DNA of 64,000 nt from Apoda limacodes (Eukaryota > Arthropoda > Insecta > Lepidoptera > Limacodidae), in assembly GCA_946406115.1 (NCBI GenBank), contig OX291557.1, positions 18,136,501 through 18,200,500 of the forward strand. Reading direction: 5' to 3'. Position 1 is the stretch's first letter; each line of letters opens with the position of its first letter. Shown here in pieces: positions 21,521 to 33,639 of the stretch. The translations under genes were made by a program, and so were the position numbers. The notes under the pieces were generated by a model. It searched no databases. It saw only the letters and a program-made list of their open reading frames with translations, and was not told the DNA's origin.

Positions 21521-24500
21521 TGTAGAAACCCCCCCCCCCTTTTTATAAAAATAATAAAATTATAAATTAGAACTCACGTGGAGTATACCGACGTACTCGC
21601 CAATTTGAATACGTGAAGACATGTGTAATTCTAACATATTATTGTTGTCTCTATTATTATAAAGAAATGTTATTAGTATTTTGTAACCGTTAATGTTATT
21701 ATTAAAGAAAGCTAATATTTTATTTGGCTGTGATCGTCTAATGGCGTAATCGTCTATTTGGACCCCTCGTTGTGACCGATAATAACCCCAGATCCTAAGA
21801 GGTATGGATTCAATCAGTCCCAGGTGTGAAAGAACAAAATCAAAAACCCTAATTTTACATTATACCTACATTAAAAGCAATGGCCTATAACTAATCCTTA
21901 ACCGCAGAACCACTAAGTCCTGATTAGCATTAGACCAGAATTTAAATTACTAAATGCGAGTTTCAGATTAAAATATATGCGATTTATTATCCTAACGTAG
22001 TCGAAGTACCCTAGCCTAAGTCACCCTATTCACCAGCCTAGCTACCTCCTTACAACTCCGAACATGTCTCGTAATAACACGGTTACCCCTCGAACACGAT
22101 AGGCCTTGAAGTTATAACGACTATGACCGCATACCCCTTAAGTGAAGTCGTAATCCTATAGTAATGTATGAAATCGCCTTAAAGGAGAACTCTTAAACGG
22201 TAAGTAGTCCATCGATACACTAGTTATCTTGCCCTTAAGTAAACTTGTAACCTCATAGTAATGTAGGAAAATCACCTTAAAAGGAAGAACCCTTAGACAT
22301 ATGAAAGTACTAACCACTAATAAGCTCACTGGCTTCCCCTTAACTAAATTTATACACTTATAATATAACAAAATCATTTAAGAGACAGACAGACCTATTT
22401 AATAACTAAATAAATTATTAGCAGGTACGCTATTGATCCCTTAATTAACCTATAACCTACACAACTAACCTGTCACCAGTTCTCTAGCTTGCGCTTAAGT
22501 GAAGGTCGGAACTAATAACAACATATATAAGGCATTAGGGAGACAAGCGGACCTATTAAGTACATAGATAAATTATTAGTAGACTAGCTATCGATCTCTT
22601 AAGCGAAGTTATAAAACTGTAATGTAATATGAAAGGTCACCATACGGATGAACTAACAGATTGAATATATATATAGATAAAAACGAATATACTCGCGGCC
22701 TGGCCCTTACGTAAATTACACAACCCTCTCAATAACACTTAAGAATGCACCACAGACTGACCGATAAGTTTAGTAATTGCATAAAGAGCCTGTTGACAAC
22801 CCGTTAACAACCCCTAAGTGAAATTATAAAGTCGTAATGGTATTCGAGAAGCCACCCCAAAGGCAATCTAAGTATATAAAAAGACTACCACTATCCTTAC
22901 TAGCTTCTCTTCTAATCTAATCTTATAATAATATATGTAGAATCGCCGTAAAGACAAACTAACAAATTAGAAGTAAATGTAACCCTGAAATACATCTACA
23001 GCCTACCCTTTAAATAAAGTTATAACATAGTCCTAACCGTAGGTATCCAGAAATCCCCATACATTCATGATTATTATTTTACCACTGAAACTCACGCCAT
23101 CTGTGTAATAATCGTGGAATTACTCGGTCGATCGATATCTTAGCTAACTGTCTAATAATGGAGATATTGAGGAGGTCTTATAGAGGGCGCTAAGGGCGGA
23201 CGATTTAGTATGGAAGTCTATCTAAATCTACCAATCCTAGTTTCCAGGTCGTTTACGGGTAACCCTAACTGGGAATCATCCAGGAAAATTCACATATACA
23301 ACCATTCCTTAAGGGTTCGTAAGTTGTTCTATTCAGAATTATTGGGCCCGCCACCGAATTATCCCTTCGGCCAATTAAAGACTAAACGGTCAGACTTTCC
23401 ATACATTCGCCTGTGCGTCGAAGTGCCCAGCTGGCGTCTCGTGGTCACGTGGGTGCGCAGAGTTCACATTTTAGTCTTCTGCGCAGGTACAGAGTCTAAT
23501 CGTGTTACTCGACCTTCCTTCGACTAATTTACGTTGGTTCGGTTTTGGTTTAGTATCTCGCGACCCGGTCAGTACGAATTTCGTTCTTAGATCTAAAATT
23601 GAGTTTATGGTTACAAGCTATGGCGATTATCTACACTAGAATATAAAGTTTATGAAAACAAAACTATAAAATTGAGACAAAACCTAACGCTCGCCTAACT
23701 CATACACTAGGTTGTTCCTACTTGATCGCTAAAATGAATATTGAAAATTAATTATGTATAACTTGAATTTGAATAGCCTTAAGGGCCTAGGGTACCGTCT
23801 GGCCTTAAGCGGTTGTCAATTGTATCGTACTTATTATCTGACTGACGTCTTGGAACCTTTAACAAGGAAGGTATATAACGACCAACTCCTGACAGACTCG
23901 TAGATAGGTTTAATCAAACTAGCTTACCTTGTGGCTTCGCCCTCCTGTCATTTAGTAATTGAGTTAATAGATAACCTTTATCCTTCGTACACCGTGCCTT
24001 AAACTGTTCTTTAGGATAGGTAAGTAGTGCTCCCCGCCAACTCCTACATTTATAACGCTGCGGAGGTGGCAAACAACCAGACGACCATGTATTTATCCTT
24101 ACTACTATGACTAACTACGGAACTAAAGGGACCATCTCGTTATTATTTGAATATAACCTACGATCGGTCGGTTCGAACCCGAGGCTCCTTAAGTTTAAAT
24201 AGCCGCTAGTCCGGAGAAGCTATACTCGCCCGAAACATATGCCGTGCAAGCTAAGTTCACAAGAAATAATAAAATAGGTGTGCGATTACGCACATGGTTA
24301 AGTGGTGAATTGTTCATCAGAGTAATTAAGGCGACAGAACACCTAGTTTGACACACAATAAATATGTTTAAGGTGGATTGTAAGGAAGACATATCCACAC
24401 TCAGGACCCGGCGCATTAGCCAGATCAAGTAAGGGTTAGCCCTTTCTGAGTGTTTAGAACTTAACGTTTCGGCTTTCCATACAACAATTCAGAGCCTCAT

Positions 24501-27143
24501 CAGTTAGTAGAGAATTGTGTATGATTATACTAATACGTCTTCAACGGGGTGATTCATGGCGAAGAATAGAACAAATCCTGACCCACTAACGTCACCTCAT
24601 AGCCTGTTAATAAAGTTTGGTCAATGTTGAAGTTCTGTCATCTTTATCTTAAATGGCTTAGTCAAAACATAAATTAAACAGTATAAAGCAATAAAATAAA
24701 GCTTAGATAGTCTAATTAAAAATTAGACTCTCTAGATTAATGTCGCGGCTCTGAAAAACATATGAGGTTTACGTTTATTTTTACACAGGAAACAAATATT
24801 TAAATATGAACACAATAATACTTAGCTTTCCAAATCTATCCGTCGCAATAATGGGTGGAGTGGAGGTACTATTTATCTATGGATTCCTTAAGGAGATTGG
24901 GTTAAAAATCCCACATTAAATTTTAGCCACCCATTACCTAAACGGCATCTAACAGTTCAGCTTCCCCACTCGACGCCGGTGAAGGGTGGAACTGGAGCCA
25001 ACCCAGATTTAGGTTTTATCAGCCCCCTCACACCCTTAGATTCCTGAAGCCTGCAGTTATCCTAGTATGTCTCTAACATCAAGCCCCAATCTTCCCTAAT
25101 CTTATAACAAGCCAGACCCCGCTTGAAGAACCCCTACTGTGATTGCCCCGTCCTCACCTACCTCTATCTACCAAGGGTCTGCTTGCTTTGGGGGTCACCC
25201 ATACCGCAACGCAACAAGACATCGGGACTAAAATGATTGAGATAGTAAGTAGCGGATATAGAGATATCATTAACATAACCATCAATTACATGTAACATAA
25301 CTGTACCATTCTAATGAGCGTCTACCAAAGCGTGTAGGATTTTCATCAATGAAGATACATATACACAGGACAGGATTCACACAAGGGTTGCCTGCCAAGT
25401 CATGTAAGCATGCCCCGTCACCTCGAGTCCGATCAAAGCGCGAAGTCGATGCTCAGGACTTGCGTAGGGCTTTCATCAATAAGATATACATATACACAGG
25501 ACAGGATTTACACAAGGGTTGCCTGCCAAGTCATGTAAGCATGCCCCGTCACCTCGAGTCCGATCAAAGCGCGAAGTCGATGCTCAGGACTTGCGTAGGG
25601 CTTTCATCAATAAGATATACATATACACAGGACAGGATTTACACAAGGGTTGCCTGCCAAGTCATGTAAGCATGCCCCGTCACCTCGAGTCCGATCAAAG
25701 CGCGAAGTCGATGCTTAGGACTTGCGTAGGGCTTTCATCAATAAGATATACATATACACAGGACAGGATTTACACAAGGGTTGCCTGACCTTAACCCTAA
25801 TCTTAAACGATTTCTTAACTAATCAGATCAGAGCCTAATTACGGGGTTTCTTCCCACAAAGTATCACAAAATTTACAACATCATGTTAAGAGACGCCGAT
25901 CCCGGCAGGAGCCCTTTTCTCCACTAAATTTTCTGCAGAAATCGGCAATCTCTTTTCCTTTAAGAGTACATAGCCAACAATGTCAACAAACTACCTCTGC
26001 ATTTTTAATAAGCAAGGGTTTTTCCCTTCTCTACTCCAAATTTACAACTAGAATCCCAACCAAAAAGTCACCCACTTTCAATTTTCCCCAACCAACCCTT
26101 CACTTTAACCAAGGTGGCATCTTACACGGTCCCTTACACAGTCCTTACGCCATGGTATAAAGGAAGTCCCTCACAAAGCCCCATAGTACAAACCCATCAA
26201 TAATAAGTTGACATTGCTAGCCTCAGTTCTCACAAAAGACACTTACTGATATTTGATGTAGGCGAAACGTGCACGGCGTCGGTATTAAATTTCTTCAAAT
26301 CTTTGTTCGTCCTGTCCTTCCCGCTTCCTCAGGAATCTCGAGCACGGCCAGCCTCTCGGTACGACGACAGTGGAAAAGGGTGCCGCAACTGACGCCTATC
26401 GCTTATAACCGTTCTCCCCTCCCCCCCGATAGACGCGGCCTGAACACGTGGCGTGTCTAGGGATTGTGGCGCCAGTTAATTTCTTCTTTATTTTACTTCC
26501 ACGTGTACCCACGTGCTTCGCATTTTAGTGGCCAGTTACTTTATAGTAATAATCGAACAATCATATCGAAATCGTCACCCGATTCTACTAAACTCTTTAC
26601 CTGCCGAACTAGTTTCTCCGCTTCTTTGTGACTCGATTATACAGCTTCGATTAATTTACACATTGAAGGCTCGTCGTAAGCGGCGCGGAGCCTACTCTAC
26701 TATCCCTCTCGCACCCTACGATATTTATAACAATTAACTGAAAATAATCGATCGATATTCTCCATATATTTTAACCTCCTGGTTATCTGCTACTTTACGA
26801 ATCGGTCGTATTTAACGAGTAATTATTTTTCTTTGTGTTGATGATTTTAGGATCCCACTGCGATTTACGCCTTATGACGTAGGTACAACCATATTAATCG
26901 AACCCCGGTGAGGACATCCCGGACCACTCACTTAATTCATACTTCATTGATCTCGTTTCTATCCATTTATTAGGAGTATTCGATTGGTATGAATTACGAA
27001 GGTGATTAATCAAATTTATATTTATTATTAATGAATTCTATCTTTAATTCACCTGCTCTCTTAAAACTTAAATTAGCATGTCAACACCGTGTCGTGGGGT
27101 CCAGATTATTTCAATTCTCTATACAAGGCTTGGGACCACTACA
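21521..27143 (-). repeat. Right long terminal repeat, 5,623 bp
   Basis: Starts TGTAGAAAC with a run of 11 C, ends ACCACTACA. It carries the same internal arrays as the left copy at an offset of 14,701: the ~105-bp array at 22,061-23,071, the 131-bp array at 25,334-25,791 and the LTR-like block at 26,474-26,739. If the element is on the minus strand this is its 5' LTR. Confidence 0.75.
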
Positions 27144-27147
27144 ACTT
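27144..27147. repeat. Target site duplication ACTT, right copy
   Basis: Directly follows the CTACA end of the right LTR and matches 6,816-6,819. Confidence 0.75.
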
Positions 27148-27344
27148 TTGTTTTCTATCTTGTCTATTCTTTTTTTCTTTTATTTCGAGGAACTTTGTGA
27201 GACTTGAGATATATTACTTCAAAGCAAATTGCACTAAATGGAGTTAATATAAACAATTACCTTTTTTACAGCAAATACGCTGTATGTATATAGTTGCTCT
27301 GTGATTACGGCTCTTGGGCTAAAATATTAAAACAAAAATAAGAC

Positions 27345-28262
27345 TAAAAAGGCGATAGATCAGATCCATCGAATTATAGGCCTATCGCCATTACCGCCCT
27401 CATCTCCAAGGTGAAAGAGCGTGTGATCAACACACAGCTTCTAAGGTACCTAGGAAAACACGACTTAGTAGGCGACCATCAAATTGGCTTTCGCCACGGT
27501 CCCTCGACTGGTGACCTTCTAGTTTATCTCACACACCAATGGGCACTAGCTACTGAGAGTCAGTACAGGGGTTAGCATGTAGCCTGGATATAGCGAAGGC
27601 GTTTAATCGGGTCTGGCACCAGGGTCTTCTATCGGAGTAGCCATCTTATGGAGTGCCCGAGGGTTTGTGCAAATGGATGGCTAGCGTTTTATCCGGCAGA
27701 CGCATACGAGCCGTAGTTGTGAAGGAAAAGTGCGGAGAACTTGTGTCTTAAATCGAGACCACTCTGTCCAAGGCTAGGGACGGAAAAGCTTGGTCCGATT
27801 AAAAAGATACAAGCCTGCGTGTTCACCGCTAAGAAAACTCTATTAACTGTGTTCCCACAATTCTAGAACACTCCCCTCTCCATCTCCAGGGACATTATCA
27901 TCATCCTTGGTGTTAACATCTCCAGCGATTTTTAGTGTCAAGATCATTTTCAAAACAAGGTGAAGCTGGCGTCCAAAAAACTTGGTGTACTCAACAGAGC
28001 GACGCAGTATTTCACGTAGGGCAAAGGTTGCTGCTTAATAAGTCGCAAGTTCGGCCTCATATGGAGTACAGCTGCCATCTTTTGGCGGATGCACCCGGAT
28101 ATCAGTTTTGTCCTTTTGACTTGGCTCAACGACGGGCTGTGAGAATTGGCGATGATCCCAAACTCACTTGCCGTATCGCGCCTTCGCGTCTATAAGCTAC
28201 GGTGACTGCTTACCATCAGTCGGGCCGTAAGCTTGTTTGCCACCTTAGTGGTATAAAACAAA
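27345..28262 (+). pseudogene. LINE reverse transcriptase pseudogene with 3' tail
   Basis: From about 27,350 the plus strand reads GDRSDPSNYRPIAITALISK and continues with GFRHGPSTGDLLVYL and LDIAKAFNRVWHQGLL. The last is motif A of the palm; its first aspartate is kept, and the usual D before RVW is N. It is interrupted by a stop near 27,570 and frame changes follow. The catalytic YADD region is missing, apparently deleted around 27,740-27,890. The C-terminal part returns with GQRLLLNKSQVRPHMEYSCH and AQRRAVRIGDDPKL (27,985-28,190). The family's 3' tail, ending in ttagtggtataaaa, follows at 28,195-28,260. It is the same LINE family as at 5.4 kb and 37 kb, but older. It lies 200 bases from the giant element and is unrelated to it. 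Confidence 0.85.
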
Positions 28263-28479
28263 CTTTTTGAAAAGGTGCTTATTTCAATGTTAGAAAAATA
28301 AGATCAGTAATGAGCTATTTTTAGAATATTTTGTACTGTTTCTAGAATAATTTATGTATTTGTAGCAGGTATTTCTACTAAATGTCCCCTTTTTATTTTT
28401 ATAATTTGAGTACGATTGACTGCATCTCACCTGATAGAAAGTGACGATGCAGTCGAGGCTAGTACACGCAAACTTAAAC

Positions 28480-28912
28480 AATGTCTATTCACTCTGGCCT
28501 TGACAGTCACAGAAGTTTAAAAAATCAGAATACACTGACGGAGGTAACGAGGTCTACTCCATTCCGTCTTTATAATGAATATAGAAGCATAACGCTGCGT
28601 GAGGATAGGCAGAATATCGAAAACAAAGGGGCCGAAGCCCTTACTCCTTCTCGTTGACCGAAGGTGGAACGGAGGTGGTGGAATATGTTATTCAGGCAGT
28701 GTTTGCGCACACTCTCTGAAAGGAATACGATAAAACACCGATAGACAAGCGACTTTGCTGCGATAATTGAGGCGTTGGAGCTTGACTAGCTCATCGTTAC
28801 CAATGAGTCCCATGGCACGTAGGTCAATGTTGCAATTGTTAGATAGTCTGTATGCAATGCTTGTAACCAGTTTATTGTCGAATAGTCTGTTTGCAATGTT
28901 TGTAACCAATTT
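28480..28912 (-). pseudogene. Second-family LINE reverse transcriptase C-terminal fragment
   Basis: The minus strand reads GLIGNDELVKLQRLNYRSKV, CLSVFYRIPFRECA, then after a stop FHLRSTRR, FGPFVFDI and finally KARVNRHC. These match the C-terminal end of another lepidopteran non-LTR retrotransposon type, distinct from the 5.4-kb family. At least three stops or frame changes break it, so it is a fossil. Confidence 0.7.
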
Positions 28913-29635
28913 TTCATGAAAATTAGTGTAGGAAAGTGGAAAAAAAAACTAGAGTATGAATTTTTTTTGTATAAATAATATACCTACTTAAACACAGATT
29001 TATGAAATCAAATCTTAAAATTATTCAAATTTATAATATCTAAAAATTAAAGATAAAACACAAGCTTGTACAGTAGGCTGTACATCAAAATAAACCTTAG
29101 TGGAGTTTGACCCCAAGGCGCTACGCAGCGAAAAACACGTGCAGGGATAGACATATTCTATTATTTCGTATCACATTAGCTGTCTGCAAATGTATATATG
29201 AATAAATGACAGCCGAGCAACGTTATGTCTCTTTTCTACGATTTATCTGTAGCTAAACGTTGTAGTTGTAGGTATGTAGGAGAGCGTAGTTTGATGTGCT
29301 GTCTACTGTACCCATATTATGAGATACGTACGAAAGACATTCAGAAAAGCAATTTGTTCTCAAAGTTCAGAAAGAATAAATAAAAAATATACAAAGTTGT
29401 CAAACTGAATGTTTAAATTTAAATTAATATAAATCTTAGTGGTTGTCTTTGAGGTTAAAAAAGCAACTGCTTAAAGACGACCCATATAATTAATTGCAAT
29501 GAAAACCTCACAAATGATTAACGAGAACTAATATAAACTATATTGACTGCTCTAGACTATCATTTTCCCGCGATTTCGTCCACGTGAATTGAATAAAGAA
29601 AGCTTTGTACGGAAAATATTTATAGTTACACCTAC
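28913..29635. other. AT-rich stretch, nothing recognised
   Basis: No open frame of note and no repeat I can name. Confidence 0.45.
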
Positions 29636-29908
29636 AAAAATACCAGGGGTTCTCATACAAATTTTTATTCACTGTTTTACACCCTAAGGGATAATTTTTC
29701 GAAAATGATTGACGGATTATTTTACAAAATTACTTATTTTACCCCTTTAAGGAATGAATTTTGCAAAATCCTTTCTCACCGGAGCCCTACGTCAAGTAAG
29801 GAAGCGACATGCCAAATTTCAAGTTTTAGGACCCAGCGCGGTTTGGGCTGTGCGTTGATATGTCATTGAATCAGTCAGTCAGTTAGTTCTTCTTTTATAT
29901 ATACAGAT
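29636..29908 (-). repeat. Dispersed repeat ending in TATATATACAGAT
   Basis: Contains ccaaatttcaagttttagga, gcggtttgggctgtgcgttg and a short tcagtcagtcag run, ending cttttatatatacagat. This is a widespread lepidopteran non-autonomous repeat type, written here in reverse. Confidence 0.5.
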
Positions 29909-29929
29909 TTACTAGTGTAGAATGCTGTT

Positions 29930-30110
29930 ATAGTTATTCCTGCGGGAACTTTTGAATTATCTCGGATAAAAATAATCCTATATACTTCTCAATCTCTTTA
30001 ACTATCCCTGTGCCAAATTTCAATTCAATTGGATGCTTCGTTGCGACGTATAGAACGGACAAACAAACAAACAAACATACTATCGCATTTATAATATTAG
30101 TGTAGATGAC
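29930..30110 (-). repeat. Helitron-like repeat fragment (ACTAATATTATAAATGCGA end)
   Basis: On the minus strand it starts with acactaatattataaatgcg and carries a (GTTT)n run. On the plus strand tgcgggaacttttgaatt lies toward its other side. The same words occur in plus orientation at 50,010-50,230. Confidence 0.5.
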
Positions 30111-30289
30111 ACGCCTCAAAATAACCTTATTTATGTGTAACATAGAGTGTTTGGTGAGTATAATAATAGAGAACGCTACTGACATGGTAAATACACTTGA
30201 ATATCCATTAGGGTGTAAGCGATGACATATTGTCAATAAAAAGGTACTTAAATTGGTTTTCAAAATGTACTTCAAATTCTTTGAAGTCG

Positions 30290-30560
30290 GCTTCATGGCT
30301 CAGTGGTTAATGACCCAACAGCTGAATAGAGAGTCGTGGGTTCTATTCCCGCACAAGAGAACCAATTATTATTTGTGTTTGTCTTGAGACTGGGTGTTTT
30401 CTATGTATATTACGTAAGCATTATTGACAAAAAATATGTATGTATTTGTTGCCGTTGTCTGGTATCCATAGTACAAGCTTTGTTTAGTTTAAGAGTTGGG
30501 ACGACATTGTGTGTTATGTCCAAAAACAATATTTATATATTATATATAATAATAATAAAA
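30290..30560 (+). repeat. tRNA-headed SINE, copy B (best-preserved head)
   Basis: Box A TGGCTCAGTGGTT at 30,296-30,308 and box B-like GTGGGTTCTATTCCC at 30,336-30,350 give a clear pol III promoter. The body has tgtttgtcttgagactgggt and ttgtctggtatccata, and the 3' end is AT-rich with ATA repeats. Copies A, C, D, E and F share the body. Confidence 0.75.
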
Positions 30561-30814
30561 CATCTAATTAGCAAATAAAAACATTTTAATTAGTAACTTT
30601 TAAGGCTTTGCTGGATGAGTAGAATTTAAAGGCCGAATCGAGGGTAAGGCCGTTAAAAATACAGATCCAGCCACAGGCCTCACGGTCGAGGCTTGTATAG
30701 AGCCAATAAATTTTATTACTATAGCAATTGAGTCCTTGTGTTAGAAAATACTGAAATGACATAATTTATGATTCATCAAATATATGTCTCACTATTCAAT
30801 CATACAGTACCTGG

Positions 30815-31095
30815 AGACCGAGCTTTGCTCGTTTTTTTAACAACGCCATCTATTGGCAAGGAGCTTTAGTGTTGCTGTGTCGGTAAACATAAAAGTATCA
30901 CTACTCGTCAATAGATGTCAGGAAGAGTCATATTTTTTAGTTTATCATTTCCTGGAAACACGGATTAAACGAAGTTTTCTAAAAATGAAACCTAGCTAGA
31001 TCGATTTATCGCCCTCGAAACCCCCTGCATACTAAATTTCATGAAAATCGTTAAAGCCGTTTCCGAATTTCAGATTATATGCATACACATATACA
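30815..31095 (+). repeat. Dispersed repeat (gagctttgctcgttttttta type)
   Basis: Contains aacaacgccatctattggcaag and tttagtgttgctgtgtcgg. The same words recur at 36,060-36,165, partly duplicated there. Further on there is a phrase of the type ctaaatttcatgaaaatcgt. It resembles the 3' region of RTE-type lepidopteran elements; the class is uncertain. Confidence 0.45.
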
Positions 31096-31598
31096 AAAAT
31101 TGCTCTTTTCAAGGTATTTGATGTGTGTATTGGCGTTCTCATTAACAGTTCCATCATACAATATCAAATACATAATATACAGATTGTTTGTGACTGTGAC
31201 ATAAAAACAAACAAATATAAAAAGTCCTTGCAAAATATCGAAATATGTTTTAAGAGCTCTCATAATAATAAAATATCTTCAAGTTACGATGTTGAAGTTG
31301 TAAAAAAGACCGATTTCTCACCTCTCAAGGACCCTTGTACACTTGCCTTTATACTGGAACGTAAAAGCAAAGATAAAATTGGAGTTCCATAAAATCTTAA
31401 CAGCTCGTGACATGGACACGTCTGATTCTTCTAAAATTTAGTCCACAAAAAAAAAAATGAGCGAGTAAACAAATCGTAGGTATTTTAATCATGCGGGAAA
31501 CCTTTTAAGTTCTAGAACTTAAAATCTAGGCTCATAAATATATTGCTTTATAAATTGCAGCCGATGAAACTCAGAGTTCAATTTCTGCCCTTGTTTTA

Positions 31599-31845
31599 AT
31601 AAATAAATATTTTTCAACATTGCACAGAGCGCTGTCTGTTCCTAAAGTAAGCAGAGCTTGTGTTATGGACACCAGACAACGGATACAAATACATAAATAT
31701 TACTTTTTTTTGTCAAACATACATATATATACATATAATACATAAATACACTCAGACTCAAGATAAACACAAATGCTTATCATATAAATGAACCCACACC
31801 CTCTGGAAAGCAGCCGGCCACACTACCAATTAGGCTGCAAAAAGT
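31599..31845 (-). repeat. tRNA-headed SINE, copy C
   Basis: Minus-strand copy with cagacaacggatacaaatac, ttgtgttatgg and caagataaacacaaat. The head is degraded (gaacccacaccctctgg on the plus strand). Confidence 0.65.
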
Positions 31846-31895
31846 CGGGGGAATTTAAAATATTAGTTCAATACTAATAAAGTAAATACAATATT

Positions 31896-32595
31896 TTTGT
31901 TACAAAAAAGGGCAATTCGTGCTATTTATAAATTAGGATATCTCTGAGGGATAGGTTTAGGGAAGTAAAAATTTTAACTTTAGTGTCGCAGTACATATAT
32001 GAAAATCGTTTATATGTACATAAAAATATCAATAGTTTCAGCAAGAAAAGTGATGTTCACAAAGTAAATACTAGAAGTAAAAATAAGCTGTTGGTGCATG
32101 ATACACGTCTACACAAAATAAGTAACTCTTTTATGGGGCAATGTATACACTTTTACAACAAAGTTCCCAATAAAATTCAAAATCTATCAATAAGTAAATT
32201 TAAATCTTTTATCAAGCAGGTACTTTGTAAAAAGGCATACTACAATATTTCAGACTATGTAAATGATAAAAATCCTTGGGACTGATGATGCTCAATTACA
32301 GGATGCATAGGTAAACCAAATTAAAATGGTAATAACATAAAATTGTACGACTAAAAATTTTATATTTAAAACATTAATTTTATTTTAGTTTATTTGTATT
32401 ATTGATAGTGTTTTTAAAAGAGTAACTATCGAGTTTCTTGCCGGATTCTTCTCGGTAGAAATCAACAACATTGTGAACCGGCGGGAAGGTGGGAGGGTTC
32501 AAAAAATAATATTTTATAACTTTGACGTCTCAAAAGTGATTGTAAAATCCTTATTTGAATAAACCATTTTGACTTTGACTTTGACTTTGACTAAT
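31896..32595 (+). pseudogene. CR1/Jockey-type LINE 3' end: reverse transcriptase C-terminus and TTTGAC tail
   Basis: From about 31,896 the plus strand reads KRAIRAIYKLG. It shifts frame once near 31,940, then continues SLRDRFREVKILTLVSQYIY into an open frame ending at 32,285. Within it are NTRSKNKLL, HDTRLHKISNSFMGQCIHFYNKVP and a C-terminal CKKAYYNISDYVNDKNPWD. This is the C-terminal part of a LINE reverse transcriptase, unlike the families at 5.4 and 28.5 kb. The 3' untranslated part contains gagtttcttgccggattctt and ends in four TTTGAC repeats (32,569-32,591), the short-repeat tail typical of CR1-like LINEs. A second truncated copy is at 50,350-50,765. Confidence 0.82.
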
Positions 32596-32599
32596 CCGG

Positions 32600-33635
32600 T
32601 TGATATAATTAGATATAGGGGCGTATCCAGATAGTTCCGAACTTAATGAATTTTGCTTTTCTCTCTTAAACGATGCGGTTTTTATGTACCAATTGTTATT
32701 ACAAAGTTGTAGAACATTAAATTTGATTTCAGCTTTACTAATGAAACGTATTTTTGGCTCAATATTAATCGTGGTATAGAAGAGAGAGAACAGCAGAAAA
32801 TCGAGGATGTTTGCCCTTTAACTTTTTATTACAGGTGAATCATGTTTGTTACTCATCAATATAAACATCCAAGAGTGTTACTTTTTCTGCGGTTTTTGTA
32901 AGTATATAAATAAGAAGGGCTCCAAGAAGCGAAACATTTTTAAAGCTATTATTAAACAATTGCTGTTTTAAATAGAAGCAGAATTTAAAAAAATAAAAAT
33001 GATTATAGCCTCTTTTTATGAAATAAACTGAAAAGAACGTGCAAAACGTAACTTTATTATTTCTTGTGTGTAAAATATACCATAATTTATTTAATTTTTT
33101 AAATTGATATTTAATATTATAAAAAAAATATTTTGTTTCGTAATCTTTTTAGACGCGGCGCGCCCGCGACGAAATTTTCTTTAAACTTATATCTGTTGTA
33201 TCTCAATAAGCTTTGAAACGAAACTTACGCTTGACTAGTAAAAATTGAAGAAAATTCAAAATTCTAAAATTTTTTCAAAGACGTGGTACACGAAACATTA
33301 AGTTTAGAGATATAAAAGTAAAACGAAAAAAAACGAATATTTTGAAGTTTTTGTCGCACCGTCAAGTTCGCATAGGGTCCTTAGAGCATATTTCCTTCTA
33401 CGTCCCAGAGTAGCCCTTAATGACACACTAAATTTAATTAACTTCGGAATACGTTCCAGACAGAAAGTGGGTATCAAATGGATTTCCTGGCATAGTCTAA
33501 AATTAAATAAAACTAATTCAACTATTTTATTTGTTATATTGGGAATTTAAGTATATATAAATTTTTTTTTTTTTAGTTTAAAGATTTAAAAAGATTTATG
33601 TGTTTTAAGCGCGATAGTCATACGCTATATGCTAT
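32600..33635. other. AT-rich stretch, nothing recognised
   Basis: No coding frame. A short CpG-rich patch (gacgcggcgcgcccgcgacg near 33,155) stands out in very AT-rich DNA, but I cannot assign it. Confidence 0.4.
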
Positions 33636-33639
33636 ATAC

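Larger units (their letters stand above)
6820..27143 (-). mobile_element. Giant non-coding LTR-retrotransposon-like element, 20,324 bp
   Basis: Two 5,623-bp direct repeats (6,820-12,442 and 21,521-27,143; constant offset 14,701) enclose a 9,078-bp core. Both repeats start TGTAG and end CTACA (TG...CA with a 5-bp inverted repeat), and ACTT flanks the whole unit on both sides. I noticed only five base differences between the repeats and no indel, so insertion appears very recent unless gene conversion has acted. No gag, protease, reverse transcriptase or integrase motif is visible on either strand; the longest frame is about 106 codons and lies in a tandem array. I place it tentatively on the minus strand because the bases abutting the LTR on that strand, GTTGGGGAGGAT, look like a polypurine tract, while the other internal end is not purine-rich. 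No certain primer binding site is seen at the junction. Best described as a very large non-autonomous (LARD-like) element. A tandem duplication is a less good explanation because it predicts neither the TG...CA ends nor the flanking duplication. Confidence 0.72.

Noticed and set aside
6820..27143. Simple tandem or segmental duplication instead of an LTR element
   Set aside because: It would not predict the TG...CA inverted ends nor the ACTT on both outer flanks; kept as the main alternative until other copies are examined.
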